NCBI GenBank assembly: GCA_914767715.1
Contig: OU612072.1
Location: 1,304,001-1,368,000 of the forward strand
Source of the DNA: Membranipora membranacea
Lineage: Eukaryota; Bryozoa; Gymnolaemata; Cheilostomatida; Membraniporidae
DNA length: 64,000 nucleotides
Direction of reading: 5' to 3'
Every line of letters begins with the position of its first letter. Positions within the stretch are counted from its first letter, which is position 1. A program made the position numbers and the translations under genes. This document shows, piece by piece, positions 45,519-58,299 of this stretch. A model generated the notes under the pieces. That model ran no database searches. It was not told where the DNA came from and saw only the letters and a program-made list of their open reading frames with translations.

Positions 45519-48073
45519 CGTGACCTTCTTGTCTCGAACGACAGTGTTGAACTGTTCTCTTCCCTAAGACGTCACTATTCATAAGCTAATATAAATCCTA
45601 AGATAATGAGGATGTCAGAGAAGGCTCCAGACTTATATACTCGGAGCTTACTCATGTATGCATAGGTTACTCGTGTAACGCAGATTACTGGCTGACAGAG
45701 ATTTACTTCCTTGTAATGTAAGGGGACAAACTTACTTTCGCCCTGGGCAGCAGATTAGATCTGAAATGTGACACTTCACAGATCTTAATAAGATAGTGCT
45801 TTATATAAAAATTACTTCTCGGTAAGAATGATAGTAGTCGGACTCTTTCATCATTCTGTTCAACAGAAAGACTTTTGGCCAGATAATTAGTTGCTCAAAT
45901 CTGAAGATTATGGGGATAAAAACTTTTTTTTGTAATATAGTAAATAGAATTTTGCTTTCAATAGGGCTGTAACTTTATCCTTTCTAAGATTCTAGTTGGT
46001 GTTGGTTTATTTTCATTTCTCTATCAAACCAAGTTTTGATACATTGAAATGTTTACCAATTAGTCAGCTGAAGGACACAATGCAGTGATTTTACTAACAT
46101 CGAGTACCTCACACCGTTGTCATGCTGTTCAAAAAACTTGTATGGAAACTGTCCACAAAGCTTTTCAATGATTTGTCTTTATGATGCCAATAACTTCAAG
46201 TGCCACATTATTTCAGAAAAAATTAATTTCACTTTTCCTCTGTCACTTTTGCTAGACCATACTTAAGTGATGGAACCATGATCAGCTTCTCGGCCTATTG
46301 GCTAAGATCAAAGTGTCATGGCAAATGGCTGATTAGTGCCTGTTTCAGTTTTTGGCAGCTAGCTGCACACCCACGATGAGGAGGTCCACCATGGCCTCAC
46401 CTCTAGGATGCATTCTAGTTTTCTAGGATTTATCACACTCTCAGTACGAAGACTCCGGGCGACTTGCGTCCCTCTTTAGGGGCAGCCCACCCTCTGTTTT
46501 GTCATAAACAGGGACTTTATCATGAATTCATCTGTCTATGGGATCAAACTTTAAATCAACACTAGTGTCAGCAATACTGTAGAGCACAAAAATCACTACT
46601 CACCACTCATGAGGACCTGTGGTATGCAAACATAACATAAAAATAATAGGTGGGGAGACGAGAGAGCTGAGAGAACTCTCCTGTCCACCCTGTCCACCCG
46701 GCGGGATGGCAGCTACCCAGCCGTATGGATTGTGGGGATAGACAGTAGCTTTGAAAACCCATAACCAGGTGATCACTCTACTATGCACAAACTATCTCAC
46801 CATATTTCCACACACCATATTTTTACTTCACATATATCTGGTCAAATATTGATACTGTAACCAAGAACAAAAAAGTTGTTTTTCCGAAGCTCCTATCATT
46901 GTAGAGGTCAGATTGAGCGGCTGATCCGTTATATTATTTTATTTGAGAGCATTGACAAAGTCACATTACCCATATCGTTACATCAGTTACTTAGCTGTTC
47001 AATTGGGTCAGGTGTGGGTTGTCTTATGAAATGTTTGAGGACTTATTCTCGGTATTCACGACTTTATTAATCAATGCTCCGGCTCAAGTCTTTAGTAATT
47101 TGTGGTCTCCTGTTCAACATATCTGTGATAAAGTATGAGCCAACATGCCTGTATTATGAGTTGCTTGCACTCTCAAACTCGAAGCCCACCAGTAGAATGA
47201 GAGCGATCCCAAAAACAGGCATATTGGATCAGACTCGATATTTTGTGTTTACCTACATGACGCTAATGATTTTGACAAAATTTCATCAATAGTATATGTA
47301 AGGAGTAAGAGTTGGATTTTTGTTATAATATGTTGGTCTTGCATTTAAAGTGCGAGTACACACTCAGAATGGTTATTATGGTTTTTGCAACAAGTGAAAT
47401 ACCTATTCCCAAAGTGCTTAGTAATTATATAATAACATATTGTATAACAACAATCCTTCCTAAAGCTGATCTGAAAATATTAAACAAATCCATCAATTAT
47501 TATTATTGTTAGTACCCAAATCAATTTGAAACAATTAAGATGTTTCTAGCACAATTCCAATGTTTCTCTGTAAATAACATAACAGAGGAAATAAATGAAG
47601 TCAACATGACAAGAAAAAATTTAAAGGAAAAAAGACCGCATCATCTCAGGAAAGAACAGGAACTTACGGCTAAAATGAAACAGCACCAGAACATTCAAAC
47701 AATTATTTGTCACACATGCAAGTGACATATCATATCGCTAGTTATACAACAATATATCAAGGAAACACACAAATCATATAATCATGCTATCGGTATTCTC
47801 CGTATACACATTTTACTCCTGCTACTATTGTGTACTGCACACAAAGTTAATGTGACGGATTTACTTTTTGGTACCAAAATACTTAGCTATCCAAGTACAG
47901 ATCTTGGTTTTATGCGATCGATACATTGATCATATAGCTGTAGCACATTTAACCTCCGTATTCACATCACTGATAGTTGGTATGTTCTTAATCTCATGTA
48001 TATATATAGTCAGATGAGTCAGCATGTGAGGAGTGAGGGGAGAAGTGAGCGCACGTCAGGTACGGTGATCAGG
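45519..48073. other. Spacer upstream of TLR A
   Basis: It should contain the TLR copy A promoter, but no core element could be named. Apart from the SINE at 46281-46510, no gene is supported. Minus-strand 46788-46600 (YPHNPYGWVAAIPPGG...) and + strand 47540-47725 are open but unrecognised. Confidence 0.45.
46281..46510 (+). mobile_element. U2 snRNA-headed SINE, full-length copy
   Basis: It begins ATCAGCTTCTCGGCCTATTG followed by GCTAAGATCAAAGTGT. This matches the first 33 or so bases of U2 snRNA (human AUCGCUUCUCGGCCUUUUGG, then CUAAGAUCAAGUGU), apart from three small differences. After that the sequence is unrelated to U2 and matches the other copy (21386-21603) to a common end, CCTCTGTTTTGTCATAAACA plus GGG, which can form a small terminal hairpin. 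SINEs with U1 or U2 heads (SINEU) are known from some vertebrates. No U2 Sm site or 3' stem is present, so this is not a functional U2 gene. Confidence 0.75.
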
Positions 48074-49588
48074 TCAGCGGGGGTCAAACCTCTTAAGTCT
48101 CTTCTCTCTGAGCTGTTCTGGTGTTAGCTCTACAGGTGCTGACTCTGCTGACTCTGCTGCTGAAGGTGATCCTGGAATATGTAGAGAGGATTAAAAGTAT
48201 TCAGCTCTCTAAACATCTGGTGAATCACTGGCTGGCTAACCTGCATCTTAAAAGTTTCATGACTTTTGATGAAAATTATCCCAGCAAAAGTTGTGAAAGA
48301 CCATAAATAAATACTAAATATGTATACATAAGTATTCATACGTTTATCGGTCAGAGAAACACAAAATGTCGTTTCCCAGTCCAGTTTGTCACATTTATCT
48401 CGTTTATATTTTTGTGAGTTTCTTATAATTTGAAATTGTTTTTAAACTTGTAATGAGAAGAGTGAGGTCACCCCTATTGAATGTGTCTGATGTTGTGACA
48501 ATCACTGCTGACTACTCCATATGTCTAACCCTCATATTGTGATGTTATTTGCAAGCATCGTCCAATCAAACTTTGTAAAAAACTCTTACGTCTCTAATAT
48601 AATAATGATACAATGAGTTGAGGAAGTCGACAAAAATCTCTTTGTTCCCAAAATAAATAATGAACTAACAGCCACCAAGTCATTATGACCTCAATGAATG
48701 TTTTGATATTATAGGAATCTTTTGTAGACTACTGTGTGACAGACTGTATTGTGCTTCATCAATATAGAGCAGCACTGAACACCTGGACTGACTACAAAAT
48801 TTGACACCACTGACCCGTATTTATTGAAAAAAGAATTCATTACGACATGAGTAATCATTTGAAATACGCAGGACATAATTGAACCCATACAACTCACTCA
48901 CTCAATATTAAAAAAACCCTGGCTTCTTTTTGATCAGTGCGGACATATTGTGTACTGATAACATCACTGCATTGTACCTACACTGAAAGTTTCAATTGGG
49001 TAAAAACTCCTCACAAGATGCACTTATAAGGGTTATGTGGTGGCCTTCAAGGTGTTTGACTTTTATGGAAATTTAGACGTGAGCCCGCACCTCTTTTCTT
49101 AGAGACTTTAGATTTAGAGTCGGATGATATCAGTTCATCTTAGGCATTCCGTCATGTGTTTGAGGAGCAAATATTTGGTCAAACTGCCAAGTATAAAAAG
49201 TCCCACCTCCCTTCAGCTTAAGGCCAACTCTTTGTTTCAAATCATTTTGAAATCATGCTTAGTTAATACCTAGCTAGTATCACCATCCAGTCTCTTATCA
49301 ACTACCAGAACAGAGACAGTAAAAATACATGATTTTTTAAAATCTCTCCTTGATGATATGGTGATATAAGTGAAATATGATTGACGTCATTTGATTCACA
49401 GAGCTGAACCTTACCTGCAGTCAGCTGGTTGTGACGTTGAGCTGATTGGTTACTCGCTGCCAGACTGAGCGCTATCGCTGCCTGAAGCTCTTCATCTTCA
49501 TCTACAGCTAACTGATTATCTGAGATAGCTGACTGGTGACCTCTGACTCCGGCAGCCTGAAGTTGTCTCCCATCTCCGGTTGTATCTT
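48074..49588 (-). CDS. UIM protein, last two exons (ataxin-3-like C-terminus), partial
   Basis: Two exons join in phase 1: 49588-49415 and 48171-48074. The first encodes a ubiquitin-interacting motif (DEDEELQAAIALSLAAS, with the acidic cap and the A-x-x-x-S core). The second encodes APVELTPEQLREKRLKRFDP and then a stop. An LT-x-E-x-L-R-x-x-R tail after UIMs resembles the VCP-binding end of ataxin-3 (a Josephin deubiquitinase). The exon at 49588 needs an upstream partner, but no Josephin exon was found up to 51170, where duplicated sequence begins. The gene may be truncated there, may have a very long intron, or may be another UIM protein. Confidence 0.5.
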
Positions 49589-49620
49589 CTGGATAACACA
49601 ATATAATAACAGAGTTAGAG

Positions 49621-49766
49621 TCTACCCAAATACCAATGAATATTATGATCAGGCAGTTACTTATGATAAAGTTCTGTCAGATTTGCATGGTAAAAAAATT
49701 CAATGCTGATAAAACTTTATCATAAGTAACTGCCTGACTATAACATGCATTGGTCTTTTGGGTAGA
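49621..49766. mobile_element. 146-bp foldback MITE
   Basis: The arms TCTACCCAAATACCAATGAA ... CAGGCAGTTACTTATGATAA (49621-49672) and their inverse (49713-49766) pair over about 52 bp around a 40-bp loop. It lies just upstream of the UIM exon. Confidence 0.85.
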
Positions 49767-50410
49767 TTTTAACCCAAGGAGTAACCTGTTAATCTATATA
49801 CAGATAACGCAATGTCATCAATATCAACCTGTCGCCGAGCAGGCTAATAGATTCAGTTTGATCTGAATTCCAGGTTGTCTAAATTCTACGGATGATCTGC
49901 CGACTAGGAATGGGGCAACTCCGAATACATGCAAATTGAAATAATTATACTTGATCAAGCAGGCTTACAGCTGTTTGTAGCCTCAGCTCACGCTGCAAAC
50001 TTAAATCACACAAAGTGCAAGACACCCTATCAGACTTGGAATTTTATGCACTATAGTGTCTAAACAAAAACAGTGAGCCAAACCAGTCAAGTCGATTGGT
50101 GACTAGACACACTTCACTGTAGCATAAAGATAGTTTCTTTTGCAGTTCATCAACCCTGAAGCTGCAATACAGGAAGCTGGTTTTTGTGACAGTGTATTCA
50201 ATCAAACTCATTAACAGCTTACAAGCTTAGACAGATTCGAGGAGGACAGGTCTTTAATAAATGGGAGGCTTAGCAATTGGGAGGGAGGGGGGCAGCCGTC
50301 ATATTGCAGTGGCAAAACATCACAATTAAATCAAAGATCACAAATCAAAATCGATATCTCAGTGAAAGGGAGGGTTTCCGTAGTCTTCAAAAAAATAACA
50401 ACAGACCCTG
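49767..50410. other. No recognised feature
   Basis: Non-coding in appearance: open frames are short and without domain matches. Confidence 0.5.
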
Positions 50411-50592
50411 CAGCAGAGCTCTCATCCAATCACTATCAGCAGAGCTCTCATCCAATCACTAACAGCAGAGCTCTCATCCAATCACTAACAGCAGAGCTCT
50501 CATCCAATCACTAACAGCAGCGCTCTCATCCAATCACTAACAGCAGAGCTCTCATCCAATCACTAACAGCAGAGCTCTCATCCAATCACTAA
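50411..50592. repeat. 26-bp minisatellite, 7 copies
   Basis: The unit CAGCAGAGCTCTCATCCAAT followed by CACTAA is repeated seven times with very little variation (one G-to-C in unit five). Each unit carries a CCAAT pentamer and a GAGCTC palindrome. Confidence 0.9.
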
Positions 50593-50655
50593 TCACATCA
50601 ACATTTCGAAAACAAGATAAAAAATATTGTCATATCAGGATGAGTTACTGATCTG

Positions 50656-50768
50656 ATAATGGAATGCCAGATAACCTGGAGTCTGTCGGAGTCCGAGGAG
50701 TTATACCTCTCGCCTCAAACTTCACTGATCAGCTTAGAACATACCAGAAAAGGAGGAAGCAACTCCAA
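50656..50768 (+). other. Possible unassigned exon
   Basis: The + strand is open in two frames and ends CAATACAG|GCAAGT, a good GC-type splice donor. One frame reads SVGVRGVIPLASNFTDQLRT. I do not recognise a family, and no partner exon was found. Confidence 0.2.
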
Positions 50769-50970
50769 TACAGGCAAGTGTACCAATCATGTCTAGGCTT
50801 GGCAATTTGTACTAAAATTCATTTTTATCAGAATATAACCTGTCTGTGGGACATTTTGTGCTTAGTGTTTGCAGTGCGGGTTATAAATGTCTTTTGATTT
50901 TTTGGTTTATATGAATAGTTAATCTTGTATGAGCCTGGGGTGTGTGGCGCAGCCGACCAACTATGCTTGT

Positions 50971-51170
50971 CATGTCAGACTACACCAGTAACAAGTCGCA
51001 TGTCAGACTACACCAGTAACAAGTCGCACACATACCATGTCAGACTACACCAGTAACAAGTCGCACACATACCATGTCAGACTACACCAGTAACAAGTCG
51101 CACACATACCATGTCAGACTACACCAGTAACAAGTCACACACATACCATGTCAGACTACACCAGTAATAA
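50971..51170. repeat. 37-bp minisatellite, 6 copies, at the duplication breakpoint
   Basis: The unit CATGTCAGACTACACCAGTA followed by ACAAGTCGCACACATAC occurs six times; the first unit is about 30 bp. The last unit is cut after CACCAGTAA and runs directly into segmental duplication copy B. Confidence 0.9.
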
Positions 51171-53566
51171 GCCACAATAAATAGGGTGGGCTGACATTTA
51201 TCAGTTGGATAAGGGCAGGGTCAACATTATATATCAGTTCGATAGACCGGTTTACTCTGACTTACTGTCTGAAGATAAGGCAAGGTTCAAATTTTGAAGA
51301 TTTATTTGCATAAGTATATTAAGTCTGTGTACTACATAGTACATACCCTTGTTTAGGCCTGTATGCAGGTTTGGGTACGCTGTATTTAGGTGCCTGCTTT
51401 CTGAGCTGTGTAAGTACTTTCCAGTTAGATATGCTATACACCAGAGTATTCCATGTACCTGTGTTTATACCAACTCCCTGTAATCAATCATAGACATGTA
51501 AGTTGTGTAGTATTAGTGTCAAATCATAACTGATTCTTCAGTCACAACTGGAGGCTGAAGTTAAAATTTGACTGTCAAGTCATAAATCAAGTCATGGTTG
51601 ATTAATGACTGCTCACTTAGAACACATAGTTGGGCAAGCTACTACCAGTGCATAAATATAATATAATATATAACACATATCAGTGGTGCACAGCATTGAA
51701 ACACGGCTGATGATTGCAGAGCTTATGCAGATAATGGTGTGACATACATTGTACTTATTTGTGAACATCAAAGTGTCATTTTAGCTTCGATTTGATCAAG
51801 GAGTTAGAGACAGTCATTGATTTGATACACCGGAAATACTTAGTATTACCTTTTCAGACAATAGTTATATAGTTCAATAGAAAAGTACTAAATTGTAAGC
51901 ATAGTATGCATAAATCATCTATACTTCACGTATAGTATAATATAAATCACATGATCCCGAAATCCATGGGACTCAGGCGGGAATCAGACCTACCTTTGGG
52001 CCTCCTGATAAAGAGAGATACGCCTCGACAGCTGCTAGCTTTCCTGTAATATTAAAAATTATGACAAGCTGTCTAAAGTAACACGGACACTACCAATTAG
52101 TTTATGTCATAACCCGCAACGAGCGACTATGACAAAGAAATGTGAAGCAGTTTCTATGAATATGCTATGGATAGCAGTATTTAACATGTATATCTATCCA
52201 AAGTTTTAAAGTCTCATAGCTAAATCAGTTGTGACCAGGACATAGCTGCATCACAGAATATGGACAAACATTGAAATGATGTAAATAATTTATTCGATTC
52301 TCTGTTTATTTCCAAAATGGAATTTTTTACATTAGACAAACCTTCAAACTTTTGTTTGACGTACACTAGTCCGACATCGTTAGGTATACTATCGAATCCA
52401 CAAGCTCCGATAACATAAGAGCCAGTCTCCTTCGCCTTAGTATTATACTTAAACTCCATATTCTCTAAATACTGTAATCAAACATTCCAGTGATAAAGAA
52501 GAAAAGTTTTATTACAAAGTCAGAACTACCAATTAGAACGGCTGCACGTGTCCACACTAGTGATAACTCACTTCGTAGAAACTGAATTGGATTCTTCATC
52601 ATTTCAATCAACAGAAAATACTTGCAAGTATCAGTAAAATGTTGAGATGGAATTGTTACATAACTATGATGTGACCGAGACCAAATTACCACCATACGTG
52701 TATGCAGGTTATTTAACTCGCTAACAAGGAAAGAGGGTTTGATAGACAATCATTTCGAGGTTACAGGGGCTACCCGCATCACAATCGAGTAGTGAACCAG
52801 AGACTAAATAAATCAGGCACCCTTAGTTGAGTAAGAAAATCTTGTCACTGCTTTACTAAACCCAAACATTAAGTTAGAGATTAGAGAGTAATCAAACAGG
52901 CCCTTATCTCTCTTTGTAAAGCGTAACACTAAGCCTCACTGTAAGAGACAGTCATTCAGCTACCGGTACCTGTATGAAGATAACATATGACATCTTATAT
53001 TACCAAACCTATACATCATGTACTAACAGTCAAACATTTACCTTTACCATTTAGCGGTAAATTACTTACTTCCTTTACAAACTGTATTTAATTTCTGATA
53101 TGAAAGAATATTTTTTAAATGATATATATAATTGATCAGATACAGAGGCGATATCCCTTCAAATTCCCATCTACCTGAATTTGTCTCCTTGAGAGTTTAA
53201 GAATCCGATAAGGCGTAGTTAATTAAATATTTCCCATACTAATATTTTGGTTGAAAATTCAGGTGTTATTTCTTGTTGAGGCTTAAAAAATAGTCAGTTT
53301 TAATGTATATATATATATATATATATATGATGAACTAAATTTAGTAGGTACAACTGAATATTGCTATTATGTTGTTATGAGAATTGAGTGCAGCGACGGC
53401 AGCAGCAAATAAACTTATATGTAAGCCATAACTTAAGACATAATGACCAGCCAAAATATGGTCCTGCTCAGAGATGGGGACTGTTGTCAGACATCAGTCA
53501 ACTATCTACTGGACTAGCTACAGCCTTACACAATCTCAGCGCTCAGTGTGCTCTGTTACTAACTAT

Positions 53567-53667
53567 TAAACTTTACCTCAGGTGTAAGCCACTACTAAAC
53601 TTACCTCCAGTGTAAGTCACTATTAAACTTTACCTCCGTGTAAGTCACTACTAAACTTACCTCTGGT
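53567..53667 (-). repeat. Tandemly multiplied splice-donor region, copy B
   Basis: Same arrangement as 31275-31380, next to exon 3 of the truncated SCCPDH. One unit differs by a base (CCAGTG for CCGGTG). Confidence 0.75.
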
Positions 53668-54374
53668 TCACCAGATATATCTACATGACTGGCTCCAGTC
53701 TCCACACAAGCTTTCACTACCGGTTCTCCATAGTATCGATACTGTCAATAAAGAGCAGAAATAAGATAATATAATAATATTACTCATTCTGGAATCAGAA
53801 TCAAACATTTACAGAGTCTAGTGTTAAGAAATCATGAGAACAGGAATAATCAACATAATTTGTGCAGCTATCAAGCAGCTTTTTTTCATCTGTAGCGAAA
53901 ACCAATAGATGCTTATGCTACATGCTGCCAGTGATAACAAAGAGAGCTTTGATAATATGAAGTTTGCCTGCAGAGCTAGGGATGTTTGACAGAATATCTA
54001 CCACAATAGGTTTTATTTCATGGATATTTTGTATTAGGATACTTACAGGACCGACACAGTTGAGTACGACTTTAGCCTGTGAGGCCATCTGTATCAGAGA
54101 CTGATGATTACCAGAGTCAGCCACTATTATATCTATATCTGAGAAGTCCATACCTGAAAACAATCAAAATATTCAGCGGGTGCAACATAATACATTCACT
54201 ACTGATAACATGTCAGTGATGATCTGAACTGAACACGACTTCTAGTATCAGCGGAAAGCTAGAAGGGTACATTTTACATATAGTACAGTATTGGATTGCA
54301 TTTACTACTGATGATTCCGGTTGTTATGCCAGAAAGTAAGGCCATGCTCCTATGGAAAAAAAGCTGCAGTGAGG

Positions 54375-54983
54375 CCTTGAAGTTGATTTTTGTGACAAAG
54401 TAAAATACCTTGGTGTTACTGTTGACGATTAACTCCGCTATCATGATCATGTGCAATCCATAGTGACTACTGCATCTCAACGCATGTATATTGTGAAAAA
54501 TTTTGTATACTATAGCTCAAAGCCCCTTTCTCATATGTTATTCAAGAGTTTTATTGTATCCCTCATCACTTACTGTCTCCCCATACTTTTTACAAGCATC
54601 CATGCAAGCGACAAGAAGTCCTTGCGCAAAATATTTAAAGATGCCGCCAAGTTAAGGATTGAGCACCCCGATATAGATGCTCTGGTGGCCAACCAGATCA
54701 AGACACTTGGACTACGGTACATACACGATGAAGAGCACTTTATCAATGACTTTCTAACTAAATGCCCCTCAGGTCGCTACCGCACCGTTAAATATCGGGG
54801 TACATGGGGTAGAGACAGCTTTTTAAGACATCTCATACATACACTTAATAATATACTATTCTAAAAAACTTTTATACAACAGAGATCTGATTTTTCCATG
54901 TTTTTCTTTCTTGTCAGTATTAACAACGTATTTCGTGACAAATTTTTGTCTATGATAGTAATAAATCCATCCATCCATCCAGC
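54375..54983 (+). mobile_element. LINE 3' fragment, copy B
   Basis: Paralogue of 32090-32698 with the same internal stop and RT tail (54451-54864). The (ATCC)n tail has one unit more than in copy A. Confidence 0.85.
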
Positions 54984-55135
54984 CTTCTATGTATGAATCC
55001 AGATTCTCTCACACCGAAAAGATGGCTGCAGACAAAAAATTATGCTGTTCTCAATGGGCGCAAAAAACTGTCGCTGGCAACAGGTGTTGTAAGACGTGTC
55101 CCGGGTGCTGTGTGGGACATGTTTTACAGCACTCA

Positions 55136-58070
55136 CATTACAAAATAAATCACAGTTGTGCTGTAGTATGTTGGATGGGCCCTGGGGGCTGTTGTCTGGG
55201 AGTCTGTATTCAGACATGTCCCAAGACAGCTATGAGACTTGTATAGCAAAAGACCTTTTGTTGAGTGAACAAAGGAGTACAATGGCAGGCAAAGTTTGCT
55301 TGTCTGAATACGTGTTTAATGTGTGTGCTGATGGAGTGGGGGAACTGTTTGATAGCTGTCCTGTAGCCAACAGTTCTCCACCTTTTCTACACTCATTTGT
55401 GGGTATACACAATCCACCCACTGCTACAATATGTAGGAACCACTGGTAAAGGATATTTTACAACTGTACTTTATTTTGTACATAACAGAAAAAGTCCAGT
55501 TCTAAATGGCCAATAGCCAGTTTTATGAAAAAATCATAGTAGAGGGTTTGTTGGTGCAGCCTAGTTGCATGCTTAGGCATAGTTTAGATACTTAGTCTGA
55601 TCCAACAAAGGATTTCTAACGATATTGGCTGTATAACAATGCTGTATTGTATTTAACAACAATGCTGTATTGTATTTAACAACAACGCTGCCATTCATGA
55701 AACACCCTTTTATTGCTCTTTAAGAACTGCACTTTATTTTGTAAAGAATGCAAGAGACCTAAAAACTAATTAGCATTAATTACAGAAAAAATCCAGTTCT
55801 AATGGGCAGTAGCCAGTTTTATGAGTTGTAGATACTTTCTTGGTGCCATAGGACTGCCGCAGTTCCTGATTTTGGGCTTGGTGTGGGTGGGGGTGGTAAG
55901 GATGGAAGCTCTATTTGCTTTGTAGTTTTTAGTTTGAAGTAAACATGATTTTTAACTATTCAAGTTTTTCACAATTCCCATACTACAAACTATTACCGGA
56001 AGGGGAAAAGAGAAGATTGCTCGAATGCGTGCGGAATAGGCTATATAGTTGTCTTCTCTTCTCCCCTACCGGTAAAAGTTTGTAGTATGGGAATTGTGAA
56101 AAACTTGAATAGTTAAAAATCATGCATTACAAAATAAAGTGCAGTTCTAAAAGAGCAATAAAAACCGTCGTGTTGTATGAATGACAGCATTGTTGTTAAA
56201 TACAATACAGCATTGTTGTTAAATACAATACAGCATTTTTATACAGCCAATATCTATGGAAATCAGGAGCGACATGCTAAATGCCAAATGCTAAAGTTAC
56301 AAAGATGCTTAATGCAAAATGCTAAATTGATCAGAGGGGACACAACTTCCTTGATTCAGATTGTAAATATGGTTATCTACCCTACAAAAATACAAGCACT
56401 TTTTGTCATTCATCTATTCACAAGCAGGCAACAATCATGGGTCGATGAAAAAGATTTTCCCCTCATTGTTTTATACCCCTACCATAGTTGAAGCCTGAAA
56501 GTCGGAAATAAATCTTTAATATATTTGACAAGCTGTTAGAATGGCCACAATGGACTTGCCACTCGCCAGACGTTCACATGTAATATGTATGTAATGATGG
56601 CAGTACAGCACGTTAGTGAAAGTCTGTACTGTCTTCATACTTCTTTTGACCAGCATAATTCATTCATTGAATCGATCCAGTCAAACGAGTAACAGGGGTA
56701 CTTGTTGCTTGAAATACCTGCAGAAGGCAAGTGAATGAGCGTGTTACCCAGTTACTGTGGTTGTGGTAGCGTATTGCTTGCTAGCACAATGAAGCCATAT
56801 TTTGATCGGTGAACCATAAACATCAGTTTTTACTTTCTAGGGAGTATAATTAGTCTATGGGTCTGTTATGAACTGGACATGTTAATATGATTCATGTCTG
56901 AGGTCCGACTTGATGTTGCCCGAGTCTTTGCTAAATGCTATCCGGGGTTATTCGAGGCTGATACGTGTTCATGTATTTCCAAATAACAGGCTTTAAAGTT
57001 AGGTATAATATTCCGACAACAAAATGATACAATATGTATATATACAGCATTTGATCGCAATGGGGTTTCCGTGTTGTCCAACTCTCTCTACCCCTTGAGC
57101 AAACACTGGACAGTTATTATTTTTATATAATTTGTGTACTATACATGTACAGCAATTTGAATATGTTTTGTGTGGGATCGAAAGCAGGAGATAGCAATCT
57201 CATCTGACATTGATGGCTTAGCATCATTATCTCAATACTCAATATGATCCTAATAATGATATGTATGTCATCAGGGAGAATTCTCCCTCATGTCACCGGA
57301 CATGTACAACTGACATTGGTTACATTGGTTGGTTGGAATATCACAGCACCTAGCGATGTAGAGTGTGATATAAAAGGAATTACTGGATTGGGGGCTGTCA
57401 TAAACTGAGTAAGTCACCATGGTAGGCCAATAAGTAGCATAATATGACACGCTGTATTTATTTGAGTCGTGTCTTTGTCCTGATGGAGGACAACATATCA
57501 CAACTCAAAACAGTGCAACACCATCTGAACCACAAGAATTGTGTCCTCTCTGAACAAATTGGCATTTAGCATTTGGCATTTTTGTGCCTTTAGCATTTGG
57601 CATGTCGCTCCTGATTTCCATAAATATCGTTAGAAATCCTTTGTTGGATCAGACTAAGTACCTAAGCTATGCCTTAGCATGCAACATGGGCTGCACCAAC
57701 AAACCCTCAACTATGAATTTTTCATAAAACTGGCTATTGGCCTTTTAGAACTGGACTTTTTCTGTAATGTGTTTACTTCTAACTGAAAACTGCAAAGCAA
57801 ATAGAGCTTCCATCCTTCCCACCCACACCAAGCCCAAAATCAGGAACTGCGGCAGTCCTATCAATGAACTAAACCTTAGTTCATTGGTTTACTTTAGTTA
57901 ATTGGTCCTACCTATGGTTGGTGCAGCCAATGAACTAAACCTTTAGGTTTAATTCATTGGTGCAGCTCATGCAAGCCTTCCACTATGATTTTTTTTTCAT
58001 AAAACTGGCTACTGCCCATACAGAATAGGACTTTTTCTGTAATGATTGGGCGGTTCAACCTTATAAGAAA
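55136..58070. mobile_element. Nested inverted-repeat complex, copy B
   Basis: Paralogue of 32853-36115: TIR MITE at about 55136-55480, palindrome at about 55640-56240 enclosing a hairpin (55946-56123), right arms at about 57560-57770 and 57985-58045. The copy-A-only MITE is absent (empty site near 57881). Confidence 0.8.
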
Positions 58071-58299
58071 TAAGTTATTAATTAATAAGCCTGTGGGAGA
58101 GATGATGACGGAGCAAATACCTACCCATTTCAGCCTCAGCTGAATGCAAAGCAGCTGATACTTTTGCCTTGGATCTTCCAGCAACTGCCCATGTGAGTTT
58201 CTTGTCTGTCAGACATTTCCTAGCCACTTCCTTAACAACATATTGGCCTGTAAAGCCAGAGGCTCCATAAATCACAAAATCTTTCTTCTCTGCCGCCAT

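Larger units (their letters stand above)
51347..58299 (-). pseudogene. SCCPDH: SCCPDH copy B, 3'-truncated
   Basis: Exons 1-6 are present with intact splice sites and reading frame: 58299-58125, 54153-54047, 53741-53661, 52471-52342, 52043-51994, 51477-51347. They encode the Rossmann fold and FDSIPNDVG block with almost no change (one Glu-to-Val in exon 6). Exons 7-11 are absent, because duplicated sequence ends at about 51162, before them. A transcript would lack the hydrophobic segment and C-terminus unless it splices to unknown downstream exons. The start of the gene and its CCAAT boxes are kept, so it may still be transcribed. Confidence 0.88.

Noticed and set aside
46281-46510. Functional U2 snRNA gene
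   Set aside because: Only the first 36 bases or so match U2. Branch-site pairing region, Sm site and 3' stems are absent, and a dispersed second copy shares the non-U2 body.
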